DNA of 25,407 nucleotides from an uncultured Sphingobium sp. (GCA_946479185.1 CAMLFF010000009.1:1-25407), one strand, 5' to 3'. Shown: positions 1 through 9,272, counted from the first letter of the stretch. A program made the numbers and translations. The notes: generated by a model from the letters alone, not told the origin.

Positions 1-1421
1 ACCGGGAAAATCCCTATCAGACAGGGCAGGGAACGGCGTTCGACTGGTTCCGCAGCTACCAGCTTGGCGGTCGCTCGCTCACCTGGGGCAGGCAATGCTA
101 CCGCTGGTCGGACTACGACTTTGATGGGAACAAGCGGGACGGACATGGCACGGACTGGCCGATCCGCTACGCCGACCTGGCGCCCTGGTACGACAAGGTC
201 GAAGAGTTCATCGGTGTGTCAGGTGCGGCTGAGGGCCTTGCTCAATTGCCGGACGGTCGCTTCCAGCCAGCCATGGCGCTCAACGTGGTGGAACAGGCGC
301 TGCGCGAGCGCATTCTGGCGCAATATCCTGACCGGTTGATCACGATCGGCCGCACGGCGAACCTGACGCAAGCGAAGGAAGGGGAGGGGCGCGGCGCTTG
401 CCAGAACCGTAACATCTGCGCGCGGGGATGCTCCTACGGCGCCTATTTCTCGACGCAATCCTCGACATTGCCCGCCGCGATGAAGACGGGCCGCTTGACC
501 GTTGTGACTGACGCCATCGTCGAACAGGTCGACTATGACGCGGCGCGGCGCCGAGTCACGGGCGTTCGCTGGGTGAATCGCAACACGGGTGAACGCAGTG
601 CGGCATCATCGCGGATCGTGTTTCTCAATGCGGGCGCGTTCAATTCGGTGCAGCTGATGCTGAATTCCGCCAGCGAAGCGATGCCCAATGGTCTCGCCAA
701 TGGCAGCGGCGTTCTTGGCACGCACATCATGGACCATGCGAACACGATTTCCGCGCTCGCCATGGTGCCGGGCTTTGAGGACCGCACGACCTACGGGAAT
801 CGTCCGACCGGCATCGTCGTGCCTCGCTTTCGCAATCTCGACCAGCTTGACGGCGAGGGCTTTACCCGCGGCTATTTCTTTCAGGGCGGCGCGCTCCAGG
901 GGGCATGGGCTCGCGGCAAGCGGATGGCGGGCATTGGTGAGGGGTTTAAGGACGAGCTGCAAAAGGTCGGGCCCTGGACGATGGTGCTTGTCGCTTTCGT
1001 GGAGTCTCTTCCCCGCGCGCGCAATCGTCTGCGCCTCAGCAAGCAGACGGACCGGCATGGCATTCCCCAGCTCGAAATCCACTTCGCCCATGGCAAGGAA
1101 GAGCTGGCGGCGCTTGCCGACGCCAAGCGAGAGGCGGGCGCAATGATGGTCGCCGGAGGCGCGCAGGTCATCATGGGCTTTGACCAGCCGAACAATGGCG
1201 GCACATCGATCCACGAAATGGGCGGCGCCCGGATGGGATATGATCGGGAAACATCTGTGCTCAATCGCTGGAGCCAAGCGCATGACGTGCCCAACCTCTT
1301 TGTCACGGACGGCGCGCAGATGAGTTCATCGGCCTGCCAGAATCCGTCGCTCACCTATATGGCGCTGACCGCGCGGGCCTGTGACTATGCCGTGCGGGCG
1401 CTTCAGGCCGGCAGGCTGTGA
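1..1421 (+). CDS. GMC-family FAD oxidoreductase, 5'-truncated by window edge
   Basis: The reading frame is open from nucleotide 3 to the TGA at 1419-1421, and the N-terminal FAD-binding part (GxGxxG) lies outside the window. About 472 residues are visible, against roughly 560-580 for the family. GMC features visible are the LGGRSLTWG segment near the left edge, the C-terminal HEMGGARMG motif (His codon at 1212) and the ACQNPSLTYMALTARA motif (Asn codon at 1341). These give the His/Asn pair expected to abstract the substrate hydride and proton. The enzyme probably oxidises a sugar or polyol hydroxyl with FAD. Sphingomonad relatives often act as membrane-linked glucoside 3-dehydrogenases, but the substrate cannot be read from this fragment. 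An internal ATG at 216 should not be taken as the start, because clear family homology continues upstream of it. Confidence 0.9.
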   Translation, partial: RENPYQTGQGTAFDWFRSYQLGGRSLTWGRQCYRWSDYDFDGNKRDGHGTDWPIRYADLAPWYDKVEEFIGVSGAAEGLAQLPDGRFQPAMALNVVEQALRERILAQYPDRLITIGRTANLTQAKEGEGRGACQNRNICARGCSYGAYFSTQSSTLPAAMKTGRLTVVTDAIVEQVDYDAARRRVTGVRWVNRNTGERSAASSRIVFLNAGAFNSVQLMLNSASEAMPNGLANGSGVLGTHIMDHANTISALAMVPGFEDRTTYGNRPTGIVVPRFRNLDQLDGEGFTRGYFFQGGALQGAWARGKRMAGIGEGFKDELQKVGPWTMVLVAFVESLPRARNRLRLSKQTDRHGIPQLEIHFAHGKEELAALADAKREAGAMMVAGGAQVIMGFDQPNNGGTSIHEMGGARMGYDRETSVLNRWSQAHDVPNLFVTDGAQMSSSACQNPSLTYMALTARACDYAVRALQAGRL

Positions 1422-1975
1422 GGCATTGTTCGGCATCCGCTGAGGCCGCTAAGGGCGTTCGTTCCGGATTTCCGGGTCAGTCGCTGACGACAACATCTCA
1501 GCCAATGTGGGCATCAATCTGGTGTTCGTTTTTTAACAGGTCAAGGGAAAGATCCGCTCATCATTAACGCCGAAGCGGCCGTCGAAATGTTCGAGCGGAC
1601 TGCGCATGCATGTTGAAGGAACTGATTATGCGGCGCGTTACGGCCGCGCAGCGACAGCATGCTCGAGTGTGAACGTAGGGCAGGTTTCCACGGGCTGATA
1701 ATAGCGCGCGAATGACATCTGTGGGCGCCCCTTCGGATGCAAGCAGTAAATTTGGGTGTGTTGGCACGTAGTCGGATGCTATCATCTGTCCGGCCTCGAT
1801 GAGTAGCGCCATAGCTGGGCCAGTATGGGAGTTCGCGGACCGGATCCATTACAGGTTTGCGCGCTTGGGTAGCGCTCTGCCATTCACTGGTTCTTCCGGC
1901 CCCGTCTCGCCGACTGTTGTGCCATACCCTCCTTCGACCGCCTACGTCCCCGACGCCTCTGGCTGCTGTCCCGGC
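1422..1975. other. Gene-poor scar between GMC gene and IS110 remnant
   Basis: I see no credible gene in these 554 bases. Short ORFs on both strands have no recognisable domain and no good ribosome-binding site. The stretch contains one copy of a 37-bp repeat (1712-1748) that recurs at 24838-24874. From about 1850 on it is probably the non-coding end flanking the IS110 transposase; IS110 elements carry a structured non-coding end there, but its boundary cannot be fixed by eye. A short open stretch around 1553-1619 (ending AEAAVEMFERT then a stop) may be a decayed gene end. Confidence 0.5.
1712..1748 (+). repeat. 37-bp dispersed repeat, copy A
   Basis: The stretch starts ATGACATCTGTGGGCGC and ends GGATGCAAGCAGTA. 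It matches 24838-24874 in the same orientation with two C/T differences. Weaker similarity extends upstream in both copies (GGCCGCG, CGACAGCATGCT, GAAC in the same order but with different spacing), so the shared unit is probably more than 90 bp in a diverged form. Downstream of AGCAGTA the two loci diverge abruptly. Both copies can be read as MTSVGAPxDASS from the ATG, but neither continues into a credible protein. The repeat could be the end of a mobile element or a dispersed intergenic repeat of sphingomonads. Confidence 0.75.
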
Positions 1976-2840
1976 TTACACCGCGACCGCCGCCGGAGCT
2001 CTGTAATCTTCCTTCTTTGTGAGCAGCGCCCAGACCATGCGCGCCATCTTGTTCGCCAGCGCGACCGAGACGAGCATGCGCGGTTTGCGTGCCAGCATTC
2101 GCTCCAGCCATGATCCCGTCGGCGCGCCAAGGCGACACGCCTGACGCACCATTGAGCTACCCCCGATTATGAGCAACCGCCTGATGGTCCGCTCGCCCAT
2201 CTTAGATATGCTTCCAAGCCGCTGTTTGCCGCCAGTCGAGTGCTGGCGCGGGGCGAGGCCGAGCCAGGCCGCAAAGTCGCGACCCTTGCGGAACGTCTCG
2301 ATCGGTGGAGCTAGCGCAATGATGGCGGCCGCCGCGATAGGACCGATGCCGGGTATGGTCATCAGCCGCCGGGCTGCTTCGTCCTCCTTTGCTCGTCGGG
2401 AGATCTCACGGTCAAGCACGGCGATCTGCTCGTCGAGATCGGCCAGCAGTTCGACCATGAGCCTGAACATCGGCCGCGCTGCTTCCGGCAGGGTCGAGGC
2501 TATCTCCTCATCCTCGAGGAGGTCGGCAAGCATCGTCATATGCGCCGTCCCGCGCGGCGCCACCCAGCCATACTCGGCCAAATGACCTCGGATCGCATTG
2601 ATGAGCTGGGTGCGCTGACGCACCACTAGATCGCGTGTCCGGAACACGAGCCCAGCAGCCTGCTGCGCCTCGCTCTTCACCGCAACGAAGCGCATGCCGG
2701 GGCGCTGCGCCGCTTCGCAGATCGCTTCGGCATCGATCGCATCGTTCTTGTTGCGCTTCACAAACGGCTTCACGTAGACCGGTGGGATTAGTCGCACCTC
2801 ATGTCCCATCGCCTGTAACTCGCGCGTCCAGTGATGCGCG
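1976..2840 (-). pseudogene. IS110-family transposase, N-terminally truncated
   Basis: The protein matches IS110-family transposases from the AHHWTREL segment onward. It retains the RLIPPVYVKPFVKRNKNDA block with the last two Asp residues of the RuvC-like DEDD site (NDAIDAEA). It also retains the C-terminal Transposase_20 half: PGIGPIAAAAI, the DFAAWLGLAP block and GGSSMVRQA with the expected catalytic serine. About the first 60 residues are missing, including the first Asp (IGLDLAK-type motif) and the Glu of the DEDD tetrad, so the enzyme should be inactive. An ATG at 2869 opens the frame, but its first ten codons come from an unrelated joined sequence and are not family sequence. The stop is TAA at 1976-1978. 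The upstream non-coding end, which in IS110 elements can encode the bridge RNA, is lost on this side. Confidence 0.9.
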
Positions 2841-2900
2841 CCCTCTTGTTGGCGAGTGCGACCGAGCATTGCCGGACCTGTTGCGTGCTGGGCAATGTGA
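2828..2900 (-). pseudogene. Tail fragment of a second IS110-like transposase gene
   Basis: Read on the minus strand this stretch encodes SVALANKRARI, the counterpart of SVALANKMARM near the C-terminus of the adjacent transposase (DNA around 2030-2075). On the plus strand the block GCGCGCCCTCTTGTTGGCG at 2835-2853 parallels GCGCGCCATCTTGTTCGCC at 2039-2057. The order is therefore reversed relative to a normal gene: a C-terminal piece lies immediately upstream of, and is fused to, an N-terminally truncated copy. The two pieces meet within a 12-15 bp stretch around 2828-2840 that fits both family positions, which suggests recombination at short homology between two IS110-type elements. Similarity fades beyond about 2900. 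Confidence 0.65.
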
Positions 2901-3488
2901 GGGGAGGCTGGCGGTTACCCAGATTGGCGAAGATAGGTATCGGACGTGAGCATGGCTCCTTCAGCCAGCAGGTGAGCCCACATGGGCCGAGGTATGGCGT
3001 CCTCTCCTTCCGCAGTGCCAGGCGTCGTCGGCGCGATTGCGCCGCGCTGCCAATCAAGTCTTGGACAGGATCTTCAGGATTGCCACTGCTGCCCGCCCCA
3101 GCGCCCGATCCGGGCACTTCGCCGATGCTCTTCCCCGTAATCCATAACGGTCATTTCTGTTCGCCCCGTAAGCTCGAAAAATCCATAACGTCCAACAGTT
3201 GCTCACAAGATATCGGCCGAACTTTAAGCAGGCTGGCGGCTCTGCAGACTGCCAGCGATCATGCAAAGCCGACTGGCATTATGGAGAGCCGGAAAATCCA
3301 TCGCATCGCTACAAACGCAGCTCTGCGAAGCGGAATGAAACTCGCCAGTGTTGCATTACTACAACCGCGCCTGTCGTTGAACCATAAAACGGTAACAGCT
3401 GCAACAATGATCTTGCTCAACCATGCTGCACATGTAGATGTTTCAACTTGTAGCAAGCATCAGAATTAGATGCAGGGGAGGAAAGTCG
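2901..3488. other. Intergenic scar and upstream region of the first TonB receptor
   Basis: No credible gene is seen. Several open frames cross the stretch, the longest a 212-codon plus-strand frame starting at 2831, but they resemble no family and run through the IS110 junction. A short direct repeat AATCCATAACG occurs near 3139-3149 and 3179-3189. The promoter of the receptor must lie here, but I cannot point to convincing -35/-10 boxes. The TGGT-N3-ACCA palindrome found before the second receptor is absent here. The purine-rich GGGGAGGAAAG just before 3489 is the receptor's ribosome-binding site. Confidence 0.4.
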
Positions 3489-6050
3489 ATGGCAATCGTT
3501 GCGACGCGTTCGGATCTCGTCCGTAAGCTAACTGGATGCGCGCTGGCGGCGCTCATTGCTGGCCTCGGGACAACCGCAAAAGCGCAAACCGATGACGCGC
3601 AGGCCACCCAAAGCAATTCTGACGATGCCGCAGGCAGCGAAATCGTCGTAACCGCGCAGTTCCGCCAGCAGCGGTTGCAGGATACGCCTTTGGCAATCAC
3701 CGCCGTCAACTCAGAGATGCTCCAGGCGCGCAGCCAGACCGACATCTCACAGGTCGCTAATCAGGCGCCTTCGGTCACTCTCAAACCGCAGGGTGCCACC
3801 TTCGGGCCCTCAATGGGCGCATCGATCCGTGGCGTTGGCCAATTTGACTTTAATCCAGCGGTCGAGCCAGGCGTCGGACTTTATGTCGATGATGTGTACT
3901 ACGCCACGCTGACTGGATCGGTCCTCGATTTGCTCGATCTTGACCGGGTCGAAGTGCTGCGCGGCCCGCAAGGCACGCTCGCTGGACGTAACTCCATTGG
4001 CGGCGCGGTGAAGCTCTATTCCCAGCGCCCCACCGGGGATAATAGCGGTTATGTTTCAGCAACTTATGGCAGCCGCAATCGGGTGGACATTCGCGGCAGC
4101 GCAGATTTCAACCTCGCTGAAAATCTCGACGTGCGGATCTCCGGCGTCTCAAAAAAGCAGGGCGGTTATGTTGATCGCCTGGATTTCGGCTGCGTCTATC
4201 CAGCCGGTGGACCAACGACATTCGTCAATCGCGCTGGCGCCACCGTTCCAATGAATCCGGCGGGCGGCATACCTGCTCAAACCAACAGGACCGATTGCAA
4301 AGTTGCCGATGAAGGTGAAGTCAATCTCTCTGCTGTGAGAGGCCAGCTGCGTTTTCGCCCCAACGACCGGATCGATATCAACATCATCGGTGATTACAGC
4401 ATCGACAGCCGCTATACCGCCGGCACCATCCTGCTCGATCGCGTTTATCCAAATGGAGGTCCGGCCAGCCCGATCTTCCCGCTGACGCCGAACCTGCCCT
4501 ATACCCCAGGCACGTCGTCCGCAGGCCCGGTCCCGCGTGATATCCAGCCTTTCCCAACCACGGTTCCCTATGATCGGCGTTTCGTTTGCGGCAATTTCTG
4601 CAACTATGCCTCGTTCAACATGCCGGCGGATGGGCCGTATCGCGCAGCCAAGGGGGATGGCCGCGTGCGCTTCGAGGGTTGGGGCGTGTCGGGCCAGCTC
4701 GAATGGGACGTTGTCGACAAGCTTCAGTTCGTTTCGATTACCGCCTACCGCACCTATGATTCCTCATTCTCCAATGACAATGACGCTTCGCCGCTGTCAC
4801 ACAGTTTGGGGTACAGCCCGGTCGGCTTCGAGTTCTTCAGCCAGGAATTACGCCTCAACGGTTCGTTCGGCGAGCGTGACCAGATTCAATATACTGTCGG
4901 CGGATATTACAGCGATCAGCGCTCTATTTCCGCAACCTTCCAGGATCTGCGTTCCTCAGCCCTGCAGTTCCAGCAAAACGATAAGGTGGATGCCGACAGC
5001 AAGGCGGTTTTTGCTCAACTCTCCTGGAGTCCGATCGAGCGCCTGACGGCTACCGGCGGCATTCGCTACACCAAGGAATCGAAGGTTTACCAATATGTGC
5101 GCCAGCGCCCGTATAACGATCCGACGTCCATTACGGCCAACGGCGTCCTGCCGCTGAACGGTTTGATCGGCGCATATAGCGGCAATCGTGTCGATTACCG
5201 GGCCAATCTTCAGTACGCCTGGACCGACGACCTGATGACCTACGCCCAATTCTCGACTGGCTTTAAGGGCGGTGGCGTCAACCCGAGGCCATTCTTCGTG
5301 CAACAGGCGATCTCGTTCAATCCGGAAACGCTGGATTCATATGAGCTCGGGCTCAAGAGCGACTTTTTCGACCGACGCGTTCGCCTGAACATCGCTGCCT
5401 TCTACAGCAAGTATAAAGGCATCCAGCTGCGCCTGAACGATTGCACGGCTTTAACCGGACCGGGCGCCGGCATCCCCTGCCAGCTACCAATCAACTCGGG
5501 CGACGCGGTGATCAAGGGCATCGAGGTGGAGACCACGATCCGGCCAGTCGCCGGCATGCTGATCGATGCGGCATTAAGCTATCTGGAGTTCGACTATAAA
5601 AAGTTCGGGTCGTTCACCACAACCAACCCGGTGACCAACGTCACCACCACTGCAACCGTGGGCGGGCCCGGCAACATCAACGGTCCGCAATTTGGCGATT
5701 ACGCTCCCTACACGCCAAAGTGGAAATGGAGCATCGGCGCGCAGTATGAGATCGACCTTGGCAAGGCCGGTTCGCTCACCCCGCGGCTCGATGCCGCTTA
5801 TCAGGGCGTCGTCTTCACCGAAGCGGCAAATCGCTCAACCAACCGCATCGATAGCTACACCATTGCCAATGCGCGGCTCACCTGGCGCAACCAATCCGAC
5901 GACCTCGAGCTCGGTCTGGAAGTCACCAACCTGTTTGACGAATATTATCTGCTGACCGTCAACGATCAGACCATCGGATCGCAGGGCTACTCCATCGCGC
6001 AGCCTGGCCGTCCGCGGGAATGGGCGGTGAATCTGCGCAAGCGCTTCTGA
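3489..6050 (+). CDS. TonB-dependent outer-membrane receptor (first)
   Basis: This is an 853-residue ligand-gated outer-membrane transporter powered by TonB-ExbBD. It has a Sec signal peptide (residues 1-32, cleavage after TAKA), a TonB box EIVVTA at 51-56, and a plug domain with the conserved blocks SIRGVGQ, GLYVDDVY, LDRVEVLRGPQGTL and NSIGGAV. A C-terminal 22-strand barrel ends in the terminal aromatic RKRF. There is no N-terminal STN signalling domain, so it is not a FecA-type transducer. I chose the ATG at 3489 because GGGGAGG stands 7 nt upstream. An ATG at 3438 in the same frame would place a non-signal-like tail before the signal peptide. Its substrate is not evident. It belongs to the large OMR-type receptors abundant in sphingomonads, and an uptake role next to a sugar locus is plausible but unproven. 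Confidence 0.93.
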   Translation: MAIVATRSDLVRKLTGCALAALIAGLGTTAKAQTDDAQATQSNSDDAAGSEIVVTAQFRQQRLQDTPLAITAVNSEMLQARSQTDISQVANQAPSVTLKPQGATFGPSMGASIRGVGQFDFNPAVEPGVGLYVDDVYYATLTGSVLDLLDLDRVEVLRGPQGTLAGRNSIGGAVKLYSQRPTGDNSGYVSATYGSRNRVDIRGSADFNLAENLDVRISGVSKKQGGYVDRLDFGCVYPAGGPTTFVNRAGATVPMNPAGGIPAQTNRTDCKVADEGEVNLSAVRGQLRFRPNDRIDINIIGDYSIDSRYTAGTILLDRVYPNGGPASPIFPLTPNLPYTPGTSSAGPVPRDIQPFPTTVPYDRRFVCGNFCNYASFNMPADGPYRAAKGDGRVRFEGWGVSGQLEWDVVDKLQFVSITAYRTYDSSFSNDNDASPLSHSLGYSPVGFEFFSQELRLNGSFGERDQIQYTVGGYYSDQRSISATFQDLRSSALQFQQNDKVDADSKAVFAQLSWSPIERLTATGGIRYTKESKVYQYVRQRPYNDPTSITANGVLPLNGLIGAYSGNRVDYRANLQYAWTDDLMTYAQFSTGFKGGGVNPRPFFVQQAISFNPETLDSYELGLKSDFFDRRVRLNIAAFYSKYKGIQLRLNDCTALTGPGAGIPCQLPINSGDAVIKGIEVETTIRPVAGMLIDAALSYLEFDYKKFGSFTTTNPVTNVTTTATVGGPGNINGPQFGDYAPYTPKWKWSIGAQYEIDLGKAGSLTPRLDAAYQGVVFTEAANRSTNRIDSYTIANARLTWRNQSDDLELGLEVTNLFDEYYLLTVNDQTIGSQGYSIAQPGRPREWAVNLRKRF

Positions 6051-6376
6051 CCGATCGATACAGCGGCGAGGGCAGTAAGGGCATTGCACCCTTGAGCGCG
6101 AGTTCAAACTCGCGCTCACCTACGCTGGCCGCACGCTCATCGAAAGCAGGCGAGCTAATAAGCTCGTTGCGCTGAGGAAAGCATGGTTCTCGCTTATGCC
6201 GAATTCAATGCAAAAAAGCAAAAGCTCCTGCCGCAATAGAACTGCGCCACGTTAGTAAACGACAGTTATGACAACGGTTGCTCCACTCCGCAAATGTCCG
6301 CACTTGGCTATGTTTCGGCATTGATGACACCAGTCGAAGGCGAAGAAAGATATCGGGACGCTGAAAGGGAGATAAG
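6051..6376. other. Intergenic region between first receptor and histidine kinase
   Basis: These 326 bases hold the hairpins at 6077-6117 and another at 6151-6166 (CGAGCT-AATA-AGCTCG), plus the kinase ribosome-binding site AGGGAG just before 6377. No response-regulator gene or other coding sequence is present. This is notable because sensor kinases usually sit beside their partner. Confidence 0.5.
6094..6117 (+). terminator. Stem-loop after first TonB receptor
   Basis: GAGCGCGAG and CTCGCGCTC form a perfect 9-bp GC-rich stem with the hexaloop TTCAAA, 44 nt after the receptor stop codon. It lacks a following T-run, so it is not a textbook intrinsic terminator. It may stabilise the 3' end or assist termination. 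A smaller hairpin (AAGGG...CCCTT, 6077-6093) directly precedes it. Confidence 0.5.
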
Positions 6377-7725
6377 ATGTCAGCGCAGTCCGGGTCGTCC
6401 GCAGGCCTTCGCCCCCTTCGGTCACAGCGGTTAATTGCCTATGCTATGGGGCTCTTCCTGTTGGTCGCGCTGGTGCAAGTGACGGCGAGTATCCTTTTCT
6501 ACGAGGCGATCGACCGGAACGCCCTGCATCAGGATCATGCGCGGCGGGTGGCGGAACTGCTGGTCGTTAGCGACCGCATCCATCGCCTGGATCCCGCTCT
6601 TACTGCGCGGACGATGTCGAGCCAGTATCTTGATGTCCACGTTGGGAGGCAACCGAGCGTCACCCGGTCGCATGATGAGGATGCGGTGACCCGGATTTGC
6701 GAACATATCGTCGCCTGGGAGCCGGGTCTTGCGGCGCGCGACATCATGCTCAGAATCGTGCCGGGCGCGGCGGGGCGGCAGGATTTGGTCGGGTCGATAT
6801 GGCGCTGAGGGACGGCAACTGGCTGAATTTTCGCTCGCGCGATATTTCGTCCGGCTGGCCAATCGTATTGAGGGCGATTGCAGCCACGCTCGCGATCACC
6901 TTGCTGTGCGTCGCTTTCGGTTTGTACGGTCTCCATCTCCTGGCCATGCCGCTCAACCGGCTTTCGCAGGCTACGGCCGGGCTGGGGAGAGATCGCCCCA
7001 CACCGCTAGAGGAGCGTGGCCCCTCCGATATTCGCGGGCTTTTTCGGACGTTCAATGAGATGCAGCTGCGCATCTCCGATCTCGAAAATAATCAGTCCAA
7101 ATCATTTGAGGCGATCAGCCATGATCTGCGCACGCCGATCAGCCGCCTGAAACTCGCCGCTGATTTTGTGTCCGACACAGAGATCAGCCGCATCGTCCAA
7201 GGTAGCGCGGCTGAGATGGAGGCGATGATCATGTCGCTGCAGGCCTTCCTGCGCGCTGAGCATCTGGAGAGCGACTTATCATCCTTTGATCTCACGTCAT
7301 CGATCGCGGGATTGCTGGAGCACTATGGCGTGCAGGCCGCTCTGAAGGCGCCCGCAGAGGCGATCGTACGGACGTATCGTGAGCCACTGGAACTCGCGCT
7401 CAAGCCACTCTTCGACAATGCCGTGCAATATGGAATGAGGCTGGGTGTCACGGTCCGTCCGTCGGGCGACGACTGGCTCATCGAGATTGACGATGACGGA
7501 CCGGGTATTGCCGAGCAGCATTTCGCGGCGGTGCTAGACCCCTTCTTCCGTGCCGATGAAGCGCGGGCCCGGAATACGCCAGGGTTCGGCCTGGGTATCC
7601 TGACGGCCCATCGGCTGCTGACGCGCTTTGGCGGCGCACTTAGCTTCCACAAAAATGTCATTGGCGGCACAACAGTGCGTGTAACTGTCCGCTGCGTAGC
7701 AAACCTCGCAGACAACATCATGTGA
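6377..7725 (+). pseudogene. Orphan sensor histidine kinase split by a frameshift
   Basis: Two overlapping frames together make one EnvZ-like membrane kinase. The first (6377-6808) has an N-terminal transmembrane segment (VALVQV region) and a periplasmic sensor part, then stops at TGA 6806-6808. The second frame, from about 6799, continues with the family's WLNFR block, transmembrane segment 2, a HAMP region, the H-box ISHDLRTPISR (His codon 7120), a modified N-box LFDNAVQYG, and DDDGPGIAE, DPFFRAD and GFGLGI of the ATPase domain. A one-base loss or two-base gain near 6797-6801 accounts for the break. Alternatively an ATG at 6799 overlapping the stop could restart translation and give a separate TM2-HAMP-kinase protein of 308 residues. 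No response regulator is adjacent. It could be a real mutation, an assembly error or a split gene. Confidence 0.8.
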
Positions 7726-7841
7726 ACGGATGACCGCTTTTTGGGAAACCCCAGCCGCTAGCTGATGAGCGCTGGATCACGAATACGCACGGCTAAAGCA
7801 TTCGCAAGTCACCGACGCCAATCGATAGAAGGAACTGGCTT

Positions 7842-9272
7842 TTGTCCCGAACAACCATGGTGCAGAACGTTCTAACTGCAGTCGGCCTGATGGTCAGTAT
7901 AGCCTCTGCAGGGTCCGCCGCAGCACAGGGCAAGGCACGTGTCATCGTTCTGACGGATATCGGCAACGAGCCCGATGATTCCGAGAGTTTCGTCCGCTTC
8001 CTCCTTTATTCCAATCAGCTTGATGTCGAAGGGCTGATCGCCACGACATCGACTTGGCAGCGGGATCGCGTCCAGCCCAAGCTTCTCGGTGACCGGATCG
8101 AGGCTTATGGCAAAGTGCTGAGCAACCTGCGTCGCCACGCAAATGGTTATCCAGACGTGGCTACGCTGAATGCTGCCGTCCGAGAAGGAACAGCGACCTA
8201 CGGCATGCGTGGCGTTGGTGAGGGCAAGGATAGCGCCGCTTCCCGGCACATCATCGATGTCGTAGACCGCCCTGATCCGCGCCCGGTCTATATCCCCGTG
8301 TGGGGCGGGGCAGCCGACCTCGCGCAGGCACTGTGGTCCGTTCGCCAGTCCCGTTACCCCGAGCAAGTGAAGGCGTTTGTCGCCAAGCTTCGCGTTTACT
8401 CTATCTCGGATCAGGACGACGCCGGGCCTTGGCTTCGGCAGAATTTTCCGGACCTCTTCTACATCGCCAGCGTCCACGGCTGGGGCCAATATGGGATGGC
8501 GGCGTGGATCGGCATTTCTGGCGATGTTTTCCGGCCGGAGAAGTGGCCGGGCGCAGACATGGTGACCAACCCTTGGCTGGCGAAGCATATCAGGCGAGGG
8601 CCGCTGGGCGAAACATATCCGCCGCACACCTTCATCATGGAAGGCGACACGCCATCCTTTCTCGGCCTGATTGCCAATGGCCTAAACGAGCCTGAGCATC
8701 CTGAATGGGGTGGTTGGGGCGGCCGTTATATTCAGTCCTATGAAGGGTCTGGTCATCGGGGAGACGCGCAGGATCGCTTTGTGGATGCTGACGGCAAAAG
8801 CTGGTCAGGCAATCAGGCCACCATCTTCCGCTGGCGCAATGCCTTCCAAAACGACTTTGCGGCGCGCATTGCCTGGAGCCTTTCGCCCGATGTCAAAAGC
8901 GCCAATCACAACCCGGACGTTATCCTGAATGGGGCGTCCGGTCTTGCACCGATCGCATTGACTGCGAAGGTCGGGTCCACCGTCAAGCTCAGTGCGACCG
9001 GTACGCGCGACAGAGATGGGGACCGCCTCACTTATCGCTGGTGGCAGTATGAAGAACCGAGCGCCGCCCCCGGCTATGGCGTGCCGAAACTGGAAATCGC
9101 AGGCGCTGACAGGCAGCAGGCAAGTTTCGCAGTCCCTGCATTCACGAAGAACGCAGAAAACACGCCCCCGCTGGCTACACCCCTTGCATATCATGTCATT
9201 CTTGAGGTCACGGATTCCGGCACGCCCGCGCTTACCAGCTATCGGCGCGCCATCATCACCGTCGCGCCATGA
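7842..9272 (+). CDS. Secreted DUF1593 (Sde182-like) protein
   Basis: This 476-residue exported protein has a Sec leader (residues 1-29, ending SAAAQ). A nucleoside-hydrolase-like N-terminal domain carries the Asp cluster LTDIGNEPDD (D39, D45, D46) that in inosine-uridine hydrolases binds Ca2+. The C-terminal part from about residue 360 is a beta-rich Sde182-C/Ig-like domain (TRDRDGDRLTYRWWQYEE). The family is named after a Saccharophagus degradans protein with a proposed cellulose-binding role, and its reaction is not established. I chose the TTG at 7842 because GAAGGAA lies about 7 nt upstream. An ATG at 7857 lacks a clear site. It lies between the histidine kinase and the second TonB receptor, and may act on a carbohydrate in the periplasm (inference). 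Confidence 0.85.
   Translation: MSRTTMVQNVLTAVGLMVSIASAGSAAAQGKARVIVLTDIGNEPDDSESFVRFLLYSNQLDVEGLIATTSTWQRDRVQPKLLGDRIEAYGKVLSNLRRHANGYPDVATLNAAVREGTATYGMRGVGEGKDSAASRHIIDVVDRPDPRPVYIPVWGGAADLAQALWSVRQSRYPEQVKAFVAKLRVYSISDQDDAGPWLRQNFPDLFYIASVHGWGQYGMAAWIGISGDVFRPEKWPGADMVTNPWLAKHIRRGPLGETYPPHTFIMEGDTPSFLGLIANGLNEPEHPEWGGWGGRYIQSYEGSGHRGDAQDRFVDADGKSWSGNQATIFRWRNAFQNDFAARIAWSLSPDVKSANHNPDVILNGASGLAPIALTAKVGSTVKLSATGTRDRDGDRLTYRWWQYEEPSAAPGYGVPKLEIAGADRQQASFAVPAFTKNAENTPPLATPLAYHVILEVTDSGTPALTSYRRAIITVAP

Noticed and set aside
606..1283. 225-codon minus-strand open frame
   Set aside because: It is antisense to the GMC oxidoreductase motifs and has no family resemblance.
1541..1849. Two overlapping minus-strand frames (82 and 102 codons) over the copy A repeat
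   Set aside because: No domain, no ribosome-binding site, and the shared part is only the 37-bp repeat. The predicted sequences differ from the copy B frame outside the repeat.
1849..1975. Possible IS110 bridge-RNA region downstream of the transposase remnant
   Set aside because: IS110 elements carry a non-coding RNA in one end, but I cannot identify loops, element ends or a core site by eye here, and the other end is lost.
3369..3400. ACCATAAAACGGT-like inverted element before the first TonB receptor as a possible operator
   Set aside because: Its arms face outward with a 7-bp spacer, which does not match the TGGT-N3-ACCA palindrome found at the two other sites.
2831..3469. 212-codon plus-strand open frame before the first TonB receptor
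   Set aside because: It starts inside the IS110 junction, has no plausible ribosome-binding site or domain, and ends just before the receptor's own ribosome-binding site.
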